Positions 35,006 through 46,061 of a stretch of DNA of 64,000 nucleotides are shown here, in pieces. The notes beneath the pieces were generated by a model. That model did no database searches and had not been told where the DNA came from. It saw only the letters and a list, made by a program, of their open reading frames with translations. The position numbers were made by a program, and so were the translations under genes. Position 1 is the stretch's first letter; every line of letters begins with the position of its first letter. Source of the DNA: Desmodus rotundus (Eukaryota > Chordata > Mammalia > Chiroptera > Phyllostomidae); the NCBI RefSeq assembly GCF_022682495.2, contig NC_071396.1:54742022-54806021 (forward strand), given 5' to 3'.

Positions 35006-36085
35006 TACGGTAATATTCCCAAGTCCTGAGGCCACTTGCTTTCTAATAATAATACTTCAGGGTTGTTTAGTTGAACCAATTAAATAGTTTGTTGTTACAT
35101 ACTCCACACCAGAGGATGCTGCACATTAAGCTGACTGAAGTGTTTAAAGGGATTGGCCTGTTGGACAGCTCTTTGCTTCCAAGAAAACCACAGGAATATG
35201 GAATCTCTTGTTTATATTCTGCTGAGCTCAGTGGGTTGGGTGTTTATTCTTGGCTTTATGCCCAACAAGTCTTGGCAATAATGTCACTCCCTCCCTGATT
35301 ATTTTGCAACTGGGTATGAATTGCTGCTGCTGTGCTGAGGTTTCATTCTCCAAATAACAGGGTGCATTGGCCAGCTCTCTTGACTATATGTCTCTCACTA
35401 TCCCTAGATTAATTGAGAACTGGCCATACATACAGAAAGTAAATAAATAATGACTCACATGAACTCAGGCTTTCTTTCTGAGCCAGGATGCATTTACCTG
35501 GTTGTGTTCTTTATCCCCCATATTGTGGACTGTGAGACTGAGAATGTCAGTTTATTCCTCCAGATCCTAGGCATCCCTAAAAACTTACCAGACTTACAAA
35601 TCCCAGACACATAAAAGAGAACAAAGGAACCTATTACTAATGCGTATGAGTAACTGCAGTTGTGATGTGTTCTCTGAGCCAAAATTGCTATTTAAACCAT
35701 TCATTTATTCACTCATTGAAAAATTACTAATTGAGGTCTATGTGCAAAGCATTCTGCTAGCTGTTAATGAATCTGCACTTAAGTCAGAAACACTATGTTC
35801 ATTTCCATGTCTTATACTTTTGTCTTTATAGTACCTGGACCCCGGAACACTGTGTCCTCCATGCACTTGGTACCTGACACAGTTTAGAGTCTCAATTCCT
35901 ATCTGTTAAACAAATATAAAACAAAAGGGACTTTTTCATTCCTGGGAGAGTCTTTCTTCATGGCATTTTCCCCTAGTATTTCATGCTATGTTTAATCCCT
36001 CTTTCCTCTAGGAGCCTAGGGGGCTCTAATTTGTGCATTTTGCATCAGAGAATTTGGAGTTTGTTAGTTTCTATGTTTTGAGTTA
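35006..36085. other. Mostly anonymous; L2 trace at 35690-35785
   Basis: 'cattcatttattcactcatt' followed by 'gtctatgtgcaaagcattct' is an L2 3'-end pattern. The rest has no recognised family or gene. Confidence 0.4.
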
Positions 36086-36089
36086 GTAA

Positions 36090-36200
36090 GGGCCTCATCA
36101 CCCTCTAACCACTACGCATTTGATGGTGGACAAGTCCTTTTTCTCTCTAGGCCTCAATTTTCTCTTCTGTAAACTTAGACATTCGAACTTGGTAAGTGGA
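36090..36200 (+). repeat. MIR-like fragment
   Basis: 'gtggacaagtcctttttctc', 'taggcctcaattttctcttc' and 'tgtaaacttagacattcg' match MIR ('caagttacttaacctctctg', 'cctcagtttcctcatctgta'). Confidence 0.65.
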
Positions 36201-36361
36201 TTTCAGTCAGTGTGCCAAGTACCTCCAGGGCAGGATGGGAGAACAGCTTCAGTTTCTAAGACCTTCACATTACTTTTAAACACAGTTTTTAGACTTATAT
36301 GTACAACACGCAAATTACTTTGTAGCACCCTGGTTTTTAAAAGTAGTTTGTTTGTTTTTTT

Positions 36362-36628
36362 TAAACAAAGAAGGGGCCCTGGCTGGTGTGGCTCTGTTGG
36401 TTGGAGCTTTATCCTGTAACCGAAATATTGTGGGTTTGATTCCCATTCAGGGCACGTTCCTAGGTTGTGAGCTCAATCCCCCGTCTGAACGTGTATGATC
36501 CCCAGTTCAGACACATAGGGGAGGCAACCAATTGATGTTTCTCTTTCTCCTTTCCTCTCTTTCTAAAAGAGCAATAAAAAAATGTCCTCAGATGAGGATT
36601 AAAAAATGTTTTTAAATAAAAAAGGGGT
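36362..36628 (+). mobile_element. Ves-type SINE, subtype with gaggatta tail
   Basis: Body at about 36377-36616: head 'ccctggctggtgtggctctg', B-box-like 'gggtttgattcccattcagg', pyrimidine block, then 'tgtcctcagatgaggattaa' and an A-rich tail. Imperfect flanks 'aaacaaagaagggg' (left) and 'aaataaaaaagggg' (right) look like a decayed TSD. Confidence 0.9.
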
Positions 36629-36629
36629 C

Positions 36630-37019
36630 CCCATACAGGAAAATGTTGGAAATTATTAGTCTGCCAACAGAGGGTTGGCAAACCCAGCAGCCTGTTTCTA
36701 TAGAGTCTACAAGCCAAGAATGTTTTCCCTTTTAAAAGGGTTCTTACACAAACAAACAACAAAGAAGTGTCTGCCTAAAATATTTTCCTAAATATTACTC
36801 TGGCCCCTTATAGAAAAAGTTTGCTGGCTCCTCATGTAGATCAAGGATGACACACATGGCTATGTGCTGATATTCTAGTCTACCTGAACCATGGCAGACG
36901 TCTTTAATGGGTTACAGAATTCTTCCCCCTCTGCCTTAGGATCCCTATCAATTCACTACTCCTCAGAGTTATTACCAGCAGAGTGGAGCTGGCATTTTAG
37001 CTCTAGATTCCAATTGTAT
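36630..37019. other. No recognised feature
   Basis: Spacer with no coding or repeat signature that I recognise. Confidence 0.4.
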
Positions 37020-37500
37020 GTAGTATCCACACTCAAAAGAATTTTGAGGTAGTCACCGTTGGTGTCCTCAAATCACATGTTTCTAAACTTTTGGGGTGTT
37101 CCAGGTGCCTTCTACTGTCCGTGTCTGCCTGTCTTCTACCCAAGGGCTTTCTCCTAAGTCTCTGAAAGTGGCACCCCTTCTACTCATGGCAAGTCAGAAA
37201 TGCCAAGGAATTAACTAACACCTATGCAAGCAGCCTCAGGAGTCAGTGTATAAATATTTCAGCTACCTTGCCTTTGGGCTTCAGTACTTAGGAAGCATTT
37301 TTAACCAAGTCTCCCAGAGTTTACCTGTGATGTTAACCTCCATTTGCTCATTGGCATAGCTGGCTAAACAGTCACCATTAGTAACTGTCTTCCCTTTGTG
37401 CTGGTGTCCTCTGCATCTCCCCCATAAACTGCATGTGCTCGAATCTCTATCTCAGAGTGTGTTTCTGGGGAAACCAACACCAAGACTGATTTCAAACCCA
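37020..37500 (+). mobile_element. Possible old LTR (ERVL/MaLR-type)
   Basis: The end 'cccccataaactgcatgtgc', 'tcgaatctctatctcagagt', 'gtgtttctggggaaaccaac' resembles the 3' end of old mammalian LTRs ('cttgtctcagggtctgcttc', 'tggggaacccaac'). The 5' boundary is a guess. Confidence 0.4.
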
Positions 37501-38991
37501 CTCTTTCCTGAATGTAATGCTTTTACAAAGGCTTCTAACTGAAAGCATCACAAGCTTCTCTTGCAAGTCCTGGAAATTGCTGCCTGCAGTTCCTCATTTT
37601 GAGGACAACTCAGTTTTTGGTGGAGCGGTGTGTCTATTGTTGACTCCAACATTATGGATGGGTCAACCAATTAATTTTCTGATTGGATCCTGGGAGCTTT
37701 TCAGCCCTTTTCTGCAGACTCCTATTAGTGAAGAGACTTCCTAGGTGCCTGTACAATGGAAAATTCACAACCAATAAACAATTCAATGTTGAGATTTACA
37801 TTGGCCAGGCAGGTTGCTATACTGAGCTCTAATAATAACTACATTTTTCCTTACACCCTGGCAGAAAATGCAGGCAGCTGTGTCCAATTATGCTGACCAC
37901 AGCAAACCCAAACTTATTAAAGGTAGGAAATAGGCTGTTTCAGGATTTGAAAAACTCAACATAATGTGAAGATAATTTCTCAAGTGTATGGTTCAGTTAC
38001 TGTTTTCATTTTATTTTATTCTCAAGCCAGCATTAAGATTTTTGTTCCCAGCGTAGGCAAGGGAACATGGTGTTTGTTAATACATAAATGTCAGAGTCCA
38101 AATAAGTAAGCTCTAGTTTTGGACCAACCAACAACTCTATCAAATGACCCATACAGATCATGTGCTTCATTTACTGTTCCCCAAAAATGCAATTATTAAT
38201 ACCCTCACCATGAGAGAGGAATTTTGATTACAGTTTATTTTCGGTCATGAGATCCAAAACCAAGATATACAAACAAGCAAGATGGCAGGGCATTTTAATT
38301 CATGGACTCATGGGTCTGCCTGACATTTGAGGCAGTTGTTCCTGAAAGGACTTTCATGATCTTGAGAAAAAAATCATTTTTTGTTGTGATATGAGAAAAT
38401 ATTAGTTCTTCACATGACTTTTCCTACTTTTACTACCTCTGGGTTCCATAGAGAAGTTAATTCCATCAGTAACTTTTCCATTGCCAGGTGGTTCTGATGA
38501 TGTTTTCCAAGCAATTAAGTAGTTTTCCATGCTGCAACAGAGAGCTGGTGTAACTTTTCTCCTTCCTTTAATGGAAATAATTGATCCCTCTGCTTGCTTT
38601 CTCTAATGAGCACCAACCAAGGATGAGTCTCTCTTGCTACTCTTTTGCTAATTGAATATCTTTTTCTGCACCGTGAAATATTTTATTACCATTTTCAAAA
38701 CAATATGCACAATGGTACTTCTCATGCTGCCAATAGCGAGTACCTCATTTTTCTCAACAACTTACCTGCCCCTCCATCTAAATTACATCCCTTGTCATCC
38801 TTATTTCACCATGTGTTTTCCGTTCATGGAACTTAGAGCTGTTTATAATCATGTATTCATTCTGTTGGTTATGCAATCATGCTTTTGTTCTCCCTCTAGT
38901 CTATATTCAGGACCATATTTGTCCATCATTATATTCTTTCTGCCAAAATTTTCCTTGATCCATGGTGTTGTTAAATGATACTAATTGCATA
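37501..38991. other. Anonymous DNA
   Basis: No recognised gene or repeat. The overlapping frames near 38645-38978 sit in AT-rich sequence without a family motif. Confidence 0.4.
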
Positions 38992-39007
38992 CTGTACATA
39001 CTTATTA
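38992..39007. repeat. TSD of the full-length L1, 3' side
   Basis: 'ctgtacatacttatta' is identical to 45345-45360. Together they bracket the L1. If the last A belongs to the tail, the plus-strand cut at the pre-insertion site reads TATT/AA, close to the L1 endonuclease preference TTTT/AA. Confidence 0.95.
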
Positions 39008-39291
39008 TTTTTTTTAGTGAATGTTAATACCTTTTATTTTTATTTTATTTTTTTATTGTTATTCAATTACAGTTGTATGCCTTTTCATCCCTTCCCTCCC
39101 CCCCACCCCAGCTGAACCCACCTCCCTCCCCCACCCCCACCATTCCCCCTGATTTTGTCCATGTGTCCTTCATAATAGTTCCTGCAATCCCCTCTTCCAC
39201 TGTCCCCACCCCACTCCCCCCTGGCCACTGCTAGACTGTTCCCAACCTCAGTGTCTCTGGTTGTATTTTGTTTGCTTTTTTCTTTTGTTGA
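39008..39291 (-). other. L1 3'UTR and split A-rich tail
   Basis: The minus strand reads from ORF2 into a G-rich 3'UTR (C-rich on plus at 39100-39150 and 39195-39230), which is typical of L1 and G-quadruplex-prone, and then the conserved 'caactgtaattgaataac'. The tail has two A-rich parts (T on plus, 39032-39059 and 39008-39015) separated by about 16 non-A bases at 39016-39031. Confidence 0.85.
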
Positions 39292-42200
39292 TTATGTTCC
39301 AGTTAAAGGTGAGATCATATGGTATTTGTCCCTCACCGCCTGGTTTATTTCACTTAGCATAATGCTCTCCACTTTCATCCATGCTGTTGAAAAGGGTATG
39401 AGCTCCTTCATTCTCTCTGCTGCGTAGAATTCCATTGTGTAAATATACCATAGTTTTTGGATCCACTCGTTTGCTGATGGGCACTTAGGTTGCTTCCAGT
39501 ACTTGGCTATGGTAAATTGTGCTGCTATGAACATTGGGGTGCACAGGTTCTTTTGGATTGGTGTTTCAGCGTTCTTAGGGTATAATCCCAGCAGTGGAAT
39601 TGCTGGGTCAAAGAGAAGTTCCATTTTTAGTTTTCTGAGGAAATTCCATACTGTTTTCTACAGTGGCCTCACCAGTCTGCATTCCCACCAACAGTGCACT
39701 AGGGTTCCCTTTTCTCCACATCCTCTCAAACATTTGTTTGTGGATTTGTTTATGTTGGCCACTCTGACTGGTGTGAGATGGTACCTAATTGTGGTTTTAA
39801 TTTGCATCTCTCTGATGGTTAGTGATGCTGAGCAACTTTTCATATGTCTCTGGGTCCTCTGTATGTCTTCCTTGGAGAAGTGTCTGTTCAAGTCCTTTGC
39901 CCATTTTTTAATTGGGTTGTTTGTCTTCCTGGAGTGCAGTCGTGTGAGTTCTTTATATATTTTGGAGATCAGGCCCTTGTCTGAGGTATCATTGGCAAAT
40001 ATGTTTTCCCATACTGTTGGTTCTCTTTGTAATTTGGTGCTATTTTCTTTAGCCTTGCAGAAGCTTTTTATTTTGATGAGGTCCCATTTGTTTATTCTTT
40101 CCTTTATGTCCCTTGCTTTAGGGGATGTGTCTATGAGGATGTTTCTGCGTGGAATGTCTGAGATTTTCCTGCTAATGTTTTCCTCGAGGACTTTTATGGT
40201 GTTACAACTTATATTTAAGTCTTTTATCCATCTTGAGTTTATTTTTGTGTATGGCGTAAGTTGGTGATCGAGTTTCATTTTTTTGCACGTAGCTGTCCAG
40301 ATCTCCCAACACCATCTGTTGAAGAGGCTGTTTTTGCTCCATTTTATGTTCCTGCCTCCTTTGTCAAATATTAAGTGACCGTAAAGACTTGAGTTTATTT
40401 CTGGGCTCTCTGTTCTGTTCCATTGGTCTATGTGCCTGTTTTTATGCCAGTACCAGGCTGTTCTGATTACAGTGGCCTTGTAATACAGTTTGATATCAGG
40501 TATTGTGATCCCTCCTACTTTGTGCTTCTTTCTCAAAATTGCTGCAGCTATTCGGGGTCATTTATGGTTCCATATGAACTTCTGAAATGTTTGTTCTATA
40601 TCTGTGAAATATGTCATGGGTACGTTAATAGGGATTGCATTGAATCTATAAATTGCTTTGGGTAGTATGGCCATTTTGATGATGTTAATTCTTCCAATCC
40701 ATGAGCATGGTACATGCCTCCATTTGTTTGTGTCTTCCTTAATTTATTTCTTCAATGTTGTGTAGTTTTCCGAGTACAGGTCTTTTACCTCCTTGGTTAG
40801 GTTTATTCCTAGGTACTTTATTTTTCTTGTTGCTATATCAAATGGGATTTTTTTCCTGATTTCTGTTTCTGCAGATTTGTTGTTGGTGTACAGGAATGCC
40901 TTTGATTTCTGAGTATTGACTTTGTATCTAGCTGTTTTGCCAAATTCATTCAATAGGTCAAACAGTTTTTTTGTGGAGGCTATAGGATTTTCCATGTACA
41001 CTATCATGTCATCTGCAAACAGTGACAGTTTCATTTCCTCCTTTCCAATTTGGATGCCTTTTATTGCTCTTTCTTGTATGATTGCTGTGGCTAGGACTTC
41101 CAATACTATGTTGAATAGGAGTGGTAAGAGAGGGCATCCTTGTCTTGTTCCTGATCTTAGTGGGAAAGCTCTAAGTTTTTGTGCATTGAGTATGATGTGG
41201 GCTGTAGGTCTCTCATATGGCCTTTATGATGTTGAAGAATGCTCCCTCTATTCCCACTTTGCTGAGTGTTTTTATCAGAAATGGGTGCTGTACCTTATCA
41301 AATGCTTTTTCTGCATCTATTGATATGATCATGTGATTTTTGTCTTTGCTGTTGTTGATGTGGTGTATTATGTTTATTGATTTGCGAATATTGTACCATC
41401 CTTGCATCCCTGGGATGAATCCCACTTGGTCATGGTGGATGATCTTTTTAATGTATTGCTGGATACGGTTTGCCAATATTTTGTTGAGAATTTTAGCGTC
41501 TATGTGCATCAGCAATATTGCCCTGAAGTTTTCTTTCTTCGTTGTGTCTTTATCTGGTTTTGGGATTAGGATGATGCTGGCTTCATAAAAAGAGTTTGGG
41601 AGTCTTCCATCAGTTGGGATTTTTTTGAATAGTCTGTAAAGGATAGGGGTTAGCTCTTCCTTAAATGCTTTGTAGACTTCTCCTGTGAAACCATCTGGTC
41701 CAGGGCTTTTGTGTGTTGGGAGTTTTTTGATGACTGCTTCAATTTCATCTGCTGTTATTGGTCTGTTCAGGTTTTTTGCTTCTTCTTCATTCAGTTTTGG
41801 AAGATTATATTTTTCTAGAAATGTGTCCATTTCACCTAGGTTTTCAAATTTCTTGGCATACAGTTCTTCGTAGTAATTTCTTACAATCCTTTGTATTTCT
41901 GTGGTATCAGTTGTAATCTCTCCTCTTTCATTTCTCATTGTGTTTATTTGGATCCTCTCTCTTTTTTTCTTGATGAGCCTACTTAAAGGCTTGTCGATGT
42001 TGTTTATCTTTTCAAAGAACCAGCTCCTGGATTCATTGATCCTTAGAATTGTGCTTTTAGTCTCTATGTCATTTAGTTCTGCTCTGATCTTGGTTATTTC
42101 CTTCCTTCTGCTTGCTCTGGGCTGTCTTTGTTGTTGTTCCTCGAGTTCTCGTAGGCGTAGGGTTAGGTTGTTTGTTTGAAATGTTTCTATCTTTTTAAGG

Positions 42201-43104
42201 TAGGCCTGTATTGCTATGAACTTCCCTCTGAGGACTGCCTTTGCTGTGTCCCATAGGTTTTGGGTTGTTGTGAGTTCATTTTCATTTGTTTCCAGAAAGT
42301 TTTTGATTTCTTCCCTAATCTCGTTCTTGACCCATTCATTGTTTAATAGCATGCTATTTACTCTCCATGATTTTGAGTGTTTTGGGTTTTTTCATTTGGG
42401 GTTGGTTTCTAGTTTCAACCCCTTGTGGTCAGACAAAATGCTTGATATGATTTCAATTTTCTTGAATTTGTTGAGGCTTGCTTTGTGTCCTATCATGTGG
42501 TCTATCTTTGAAAAAGTTCCATGGACACTTGAAAAGAATGTGTATTTTGCTTCTTTGGGATGAAAAGCTCTCTGTATATCACTTAAGTCCATTTCCTCTA
42601 GGGTATTGTTAAGTGACACAATATCCTTCTTGATATTTTCTTTGGAAGACCTGTCCATTATTGATAGTGGGGTGTTAAAGTCCCCTACTATAATTGTGTT
42701 GCTGTCAACATCTTTCTTGAAGTCCTCCAAGATTTTCTTAATGTATTTGGGTGCTCCTATGTTGGGTGCATATATATTTACAATGTTTATGTCTTCTTGG
42801 TGGATTCTTCCTTTGAGTATTATGAAGTGACCTTCTGGGTCTCTCTTTATGGCCCTTCTTTGGAAGTCTATTTTGTCTGATATGAGTATTGCTACCCCTC
42901 ATTTTTTTCCTGTCTGTTTGCTTGGAAAATTTGTTTCCAGCCCTTCACTTTCAGTCTGTGTAAGTCTTTTTTCCTGAGGTGGGTCTCTTGTAGGCAGCAT
43001 ATGTGTGGGTCATGTTTTCTAATCCATTCAGCTATTCTATGTCTTTTGATTGGAGCATTTAATCCATTTACGTTTAAGGTTATTATCGATAGGTAGTTAT
43101 TCAT
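39292..43104 (-). pseudogene. L1 ORF2 (endonuclease-reverse transcriptase), broken
   Basis: Intact relatives nick target DNA and reverse transcribe L1 RNA. Seen here in order: N-terminal endonuclease ('TLNVNGLNAPIKRHR', 'LQETHL', 'GDFNTPLS'); RT with 'IPKPDKDT', '[11 protein letters not shown]' and the catalytic 'FADD' at about 41020; and a C-terminal Cys/His knuckle (CX3CX7HX4C, near 39690). Breaks: a frameshift near 42892, TGA at 42392-42394, a frameshift near 41213, TAA at 40744-40746, TGA at 40558-40560 and TAG at 39658-39660. Length without the breaks is about 1270 codons, normal for L1. Confidence 0.95.
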
Positions 43105-43155
43105 TGCCTTTATGCCTACCTGTGTTCCTCTCTCTTTCTCTTTTCCTTCCTTTCC

Positions 43156-44088
43156 TTAAAGCAGTCCCTTTAGCATCTCTTGCAGAGCTGGTTTGGTGGA
43201 AGTGTATTCTTTTAGACTTCTTTTGTCTGGGAAATTCTTTATTTGGCCTTCTATCTTGATTGAGAACCTTGCTGGGTAACCGAGCCTTGGTCACAGGCCT
43301 CTGGTTCTCATTACTTGGAATATTTGTTGCCATTCTCTTCTGGCTTGGAGCGTTTCCATTGAGAAGTCAGTTGCTAACCTTATTGGTGCTCCCTTGTACA
43401 TTACTTCCTTTTTCTCCCTTGCTGCCTTTAAGATCCTCTCTTTGTCTTGGAAATTTGCCATTTTAATTATGATGTGTCTTGCAGTGGGCCTCTTTGGGTT
43501 CCTCTTGTTTGGGACTCTCTGTGTTTCTTGGATTTGGGTTACTTTTTCTCTCCTCAGATTAGGGAAATTTTCCATCATTACTTTTTCAAACAGGTTTTCT
43601 ATCCCTTGGTCTTCTTCTTCTCCTTCTGGTATTCCTATTATACAGATATTGTTACGTTTCATGTTGTCCTGCATTTCCCTTATTGCCTCTTCATTCTTTC
43701 TGAGCCTCTTTTCCTTTTCTTGCTCTTTCTGAGTGTTTTTTTCTACTTTGTCCTCCAGCTTGCTGATCCAATCCTCTGCTTCATCAAGTCTGCTTTTCAT
43801 TCCTTCTACTGTGTTCTTCAATTCAGAATATGTGTTCTTCATTTCCTCTTGGCTCTTGTTGATAGTTTCTATTTCCTTTTTCATGTTGATATAGTTTGCA
43901 GTGAGTTCATTGTAGTTTCCCTGTAGTTTCTGGTAGTTCTCTTTGAGCTCAGAGAGCTCAGTGAGCTTCCTGATGACCATTGCTTTGAACTCAGTATCTG
44001 ATGATTGACTTGCCTCTTTTTCAGTTAGCATTCTTTTTGAGGCTTCCTCCTTACCTTTCATTTGGGGATTGTTTCTTTGTCTTCCCAT
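43156..44088 (-). pseudogene. L1 ORF1 (RNA-binding chaperone), one premature stop
   Basis: Starts at the ATG ending at 44088 ('MGRQRNNPQMKGKEE'). A long coiled coil spans roughly residues 40-145, followed by an RRM-like part beginning 'NNICIIGIPEGEEED' and the C-terminal domain ('RPTARHIIIKM', 'YKGAPIRLATDFS'). A TGA at 43291-43293 ends the frame at 265 residues. The same frame stays open after it to the natural TAA at 43156-43158, giving the usual length of about 310. Intact ORF1p forms trimers and packages L1 RNA. Loss of the last 45 residues would remove part of the C-terminal domain. Confidence 0.95.
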
Positions 44089-45344
44089 TGTTTGTAAGAC
44101 TCTTCTTGTTAGCCTCTGCTTCTTAAATTGCTCTATTCTGACTCCCTGGGTTTATGGTATGACCTTCTATGGTAGAATGCCAATGGGATTCACTGGTGCT
44201 GTCTCCTTAATCTCCTGTGCTCACTGGTCTTCAGATGAGATTTATGGGTGTAACACGGTCTAACTCTGATCTTTTCAGCACTCCAGGTTTTGTTGTCTCA
44301 CCTGTGGGAAAAAGAGAAAGGGGGGAAGAAAAAAAAGAGAAAAAAAAAAGAAGGGAAGGAGGGAAAAAGGAAATAGAAAAGGAAAGGAAGGAAGGAAGAG
44401 GGAATAAAGAAAGATCGGAGGCAAGATAAGAAGGAATTTTAACAAAAATTAAAACATAGGAATAAATAAAAGAAGGCAGGAAGAAGGCATAAAAAAGGTA
44501 AAGGATGGGAGGAAGAAGGAGTGAAAAAAAAAAAAAGAAAGAAAGGAAGAAGGAATTCAGGGGGAAAGGAGGAAAGGGGAAGAAAAAAAAATCTTCTGCT
44601 GGCTTTAAACCGGTCAGGTTAGTTCTGCTGGTCGTCCTGTCTGTGGAACAGGAGGGGGTGGTTGGAAGGATTGGTTTCACTTTTCTCCCTTCCTGGGCCA
44701 CACTCTTCGCTGTTGTTCAGCCTGCAGTCCAGTTCCTCATGGTCCTTCTGCTCCCCACTAGGCCTTTAGTTCACCAGTTGTGCTGTCCTTGAGTTGCACC
44801 AATTAGGTGCAATTCACACTCTACCTTCTTGCTCTTTGCTGTCTTAGATGCTAGGGGCTCTGGGTGCTGCTATGGGGTAGTTCAGCCCCCTACTGGGTTG
44901 TGTTGGCAGTCCTGGGGCTGAGTGGGGAGGGGCGCTAGGGCCCGTGGCTGCTGCGGAGAGTTCTCTAACCAGCCCCTGAGTGCCTCTATTTTCTTTTTCT
45001 TTTTGAGAAATTCTTCCTATTTAAGCCCCCCTGGTCCAAACAAGCACCTGGCTGCTCACAGCTCAGCCTGGCCCTCTCCCAAGACTCCTGCAGCAGCCCC
45101 TGTGCCTGGGCTGGGGCTTCTGCCACCCTTGACCCCACGCGGGTCCCGGGTCCCGGGGACCTTACCGTCCTTAAGCATTCTTCTTACCGTCAGATCTTTC
45201 AATGTCCTCCATCTTTGGTCTCTGATCTTCATATATGCTGGAATACTGTTGGCTGTTCGCTCTGCTCCTCAGATCAGCTAGGTATTTCCCTGGCGTTGAG
45301 GGGAAGTGGACTCCGCTCCCACCTATGTTGCCGCCATCTTCCAG
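44089..45344 (-). promoter_or_regulatory. L1 5'UTR / internal promoter region
   Basis: About 1.25 kb between the TSD and the ORF1 start. By analogy with known L1s it holds the internal promoter. The 5' end is GC-rich (45050-45160) and the minus strand starts with 'gctggaagatggcggcaaca', containing the 'aagatggcgg' typical of a YY1-type site near an L1 start. A long purine/pyrimidine-asymmetric tract lies at 44304-44592. Frames within this region are shadows of low-complexity sequence. Confidence 0.85.
44304..44592. repeat. Polypurine tract in the L1 5'UTR
   Basis: Almost pure A/G on the plus strand for nearly 290 bases (polypyrimidine on the L1 sense strand), with only scattered pyrimidines. 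Such mirror-like tracts can form triplex structures. It lies in the ORF1-proximal part of the 5'UTR. Confidence 0.9.
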
Positions 45345-45360
45345 CTGTACATACTTATTA
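45345..45360. repeat. TSD of the full-length L1, 5' side
   Basis: 'ctgtacatacttatta', identical to 38992-39007. It directly abuts the L1 start 'cagctggaag' (minus strand), so no 5' truncation is evident. Confidence 0.95.
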
Positions 45361-46060
45361 ACATATTATTAATATGTCATTATAATTATTCCACAGTACT
45401 AAAAGTTTCATAAGTATACTTAGCTTGGGGATAGATATATAATATGTACACATATATAATATATAATATGATATAATATTTATAACATATAATGTAATAA
45501 AATGTATAACAATATAAAATATACAGTACCATGTACTATACAATATTCATATCTATTACTATGTACTATGCAATACATATATTCATCTATGTATGTATAC
45601 TATGTATACATCTATGTATGTATACATAGTATACATACATAGATTAACTAAATCTAAATCTCTCTCTTTCAAAATGCCTAATTTTCACAAGTTTTCATCA
45701 GAGGGAATAAGAAGTTTATTAAGGTCTGTTGTCCAAGTTACATTTATTTTTAACTTTTTTAAAAAGCAGATTGTTTGTTTTTTACTGTTTCAGACTGAAA
45801 ATGTACAATGCACTGGCTACATTTATATTAGTTTCCATGGTTTCCATTACTTCAGAAATTGTCCAAGAAAGGAGTGGAATTTTTCTCACCAGGCAAAGAT
45901 GTTTTTCCCTAACTTGTTTGTGCCCACGTAATGTACCAGTTTGAATCATCTGCTTCTCTCCTCCCCATCTGTGCTGCTTGCTAGAGGAGGAGAGAAAAGG
46001 AAAAAACAAAGCAGGTTGGAAGTGGGTGAGACACTCAATCCAGTGGTGGTTACCTCAGAA
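45361..46060. other. AT-rich spacer with a perfect hairpin
   Basis: 45420-45660 is an AT-rich, low-complexity tract rich in 'atat' and 'tatac' units, with the inverted repeat listed separately. 45660-46060 is anonymous. Confidence 0.6.
45585..45644. repeat. Perfect 25-bp inverted repeat (10-bp loop)
   Basis: Left arm 45585-45609 is the exact reverse complement of right arm 45620-45644; the spacer is 'atctatgtat'. The unit 'atctatgtatgtatac' also recurs directly at 45585 and 45610, so the hairpin grew from a simple repeat that flipped orientation. No TSD-flanked element contains it. Confidence 0.95.
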
Positions 46061-46061
46061 T

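Larger units (their letters stand above)
39008..45344 (-). mobile_element. Full-length L1 retrotransposon
   Basis: A complete 6.3-kb element: 5'UTR (44089-45344), ORF1 (43156-44088), short inter-ORF spacer, ORF2 (39292-43104), G-rich 3'UTR and an A-rich tail. It is flanked by a perfect 15-16 bp TSD. Full length, an intact TSD and few coding breaks mark it as a fairly recent insertion. It is no longer autonomous, because ORF1 carries one stop and ORF2 several lesions. It serves as an internal reference for the older L1s in this window. Confidence 0.97.

Noticed and set aside
39503..40267. 254-codon plus-strand open frame, the longest on that strand
   Set aside because: It is the antisense of L1 ORF2, is hydrophobic because of T-rich codons, and has no family motif.
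43394..43926. Overlapping plus-strand frames of 112 and 159 codons
   Set aside because: Antisense shadows of the L1 ORF1 coiled-coil region.
44231..44701. 156-codon minus-strand frame
   Set aside because: Encoded mainly by the polypurine/polypyrimidine tract of the L1 5'UTR; low complexity, not a known L1 protein.
45585..45644. MicroRNA precursor
   Set aside because: The hairpin is perfect and made of simple AT-rich units, which suggests repeat instability; no mature-like asymmetry or conserved flank is visible.
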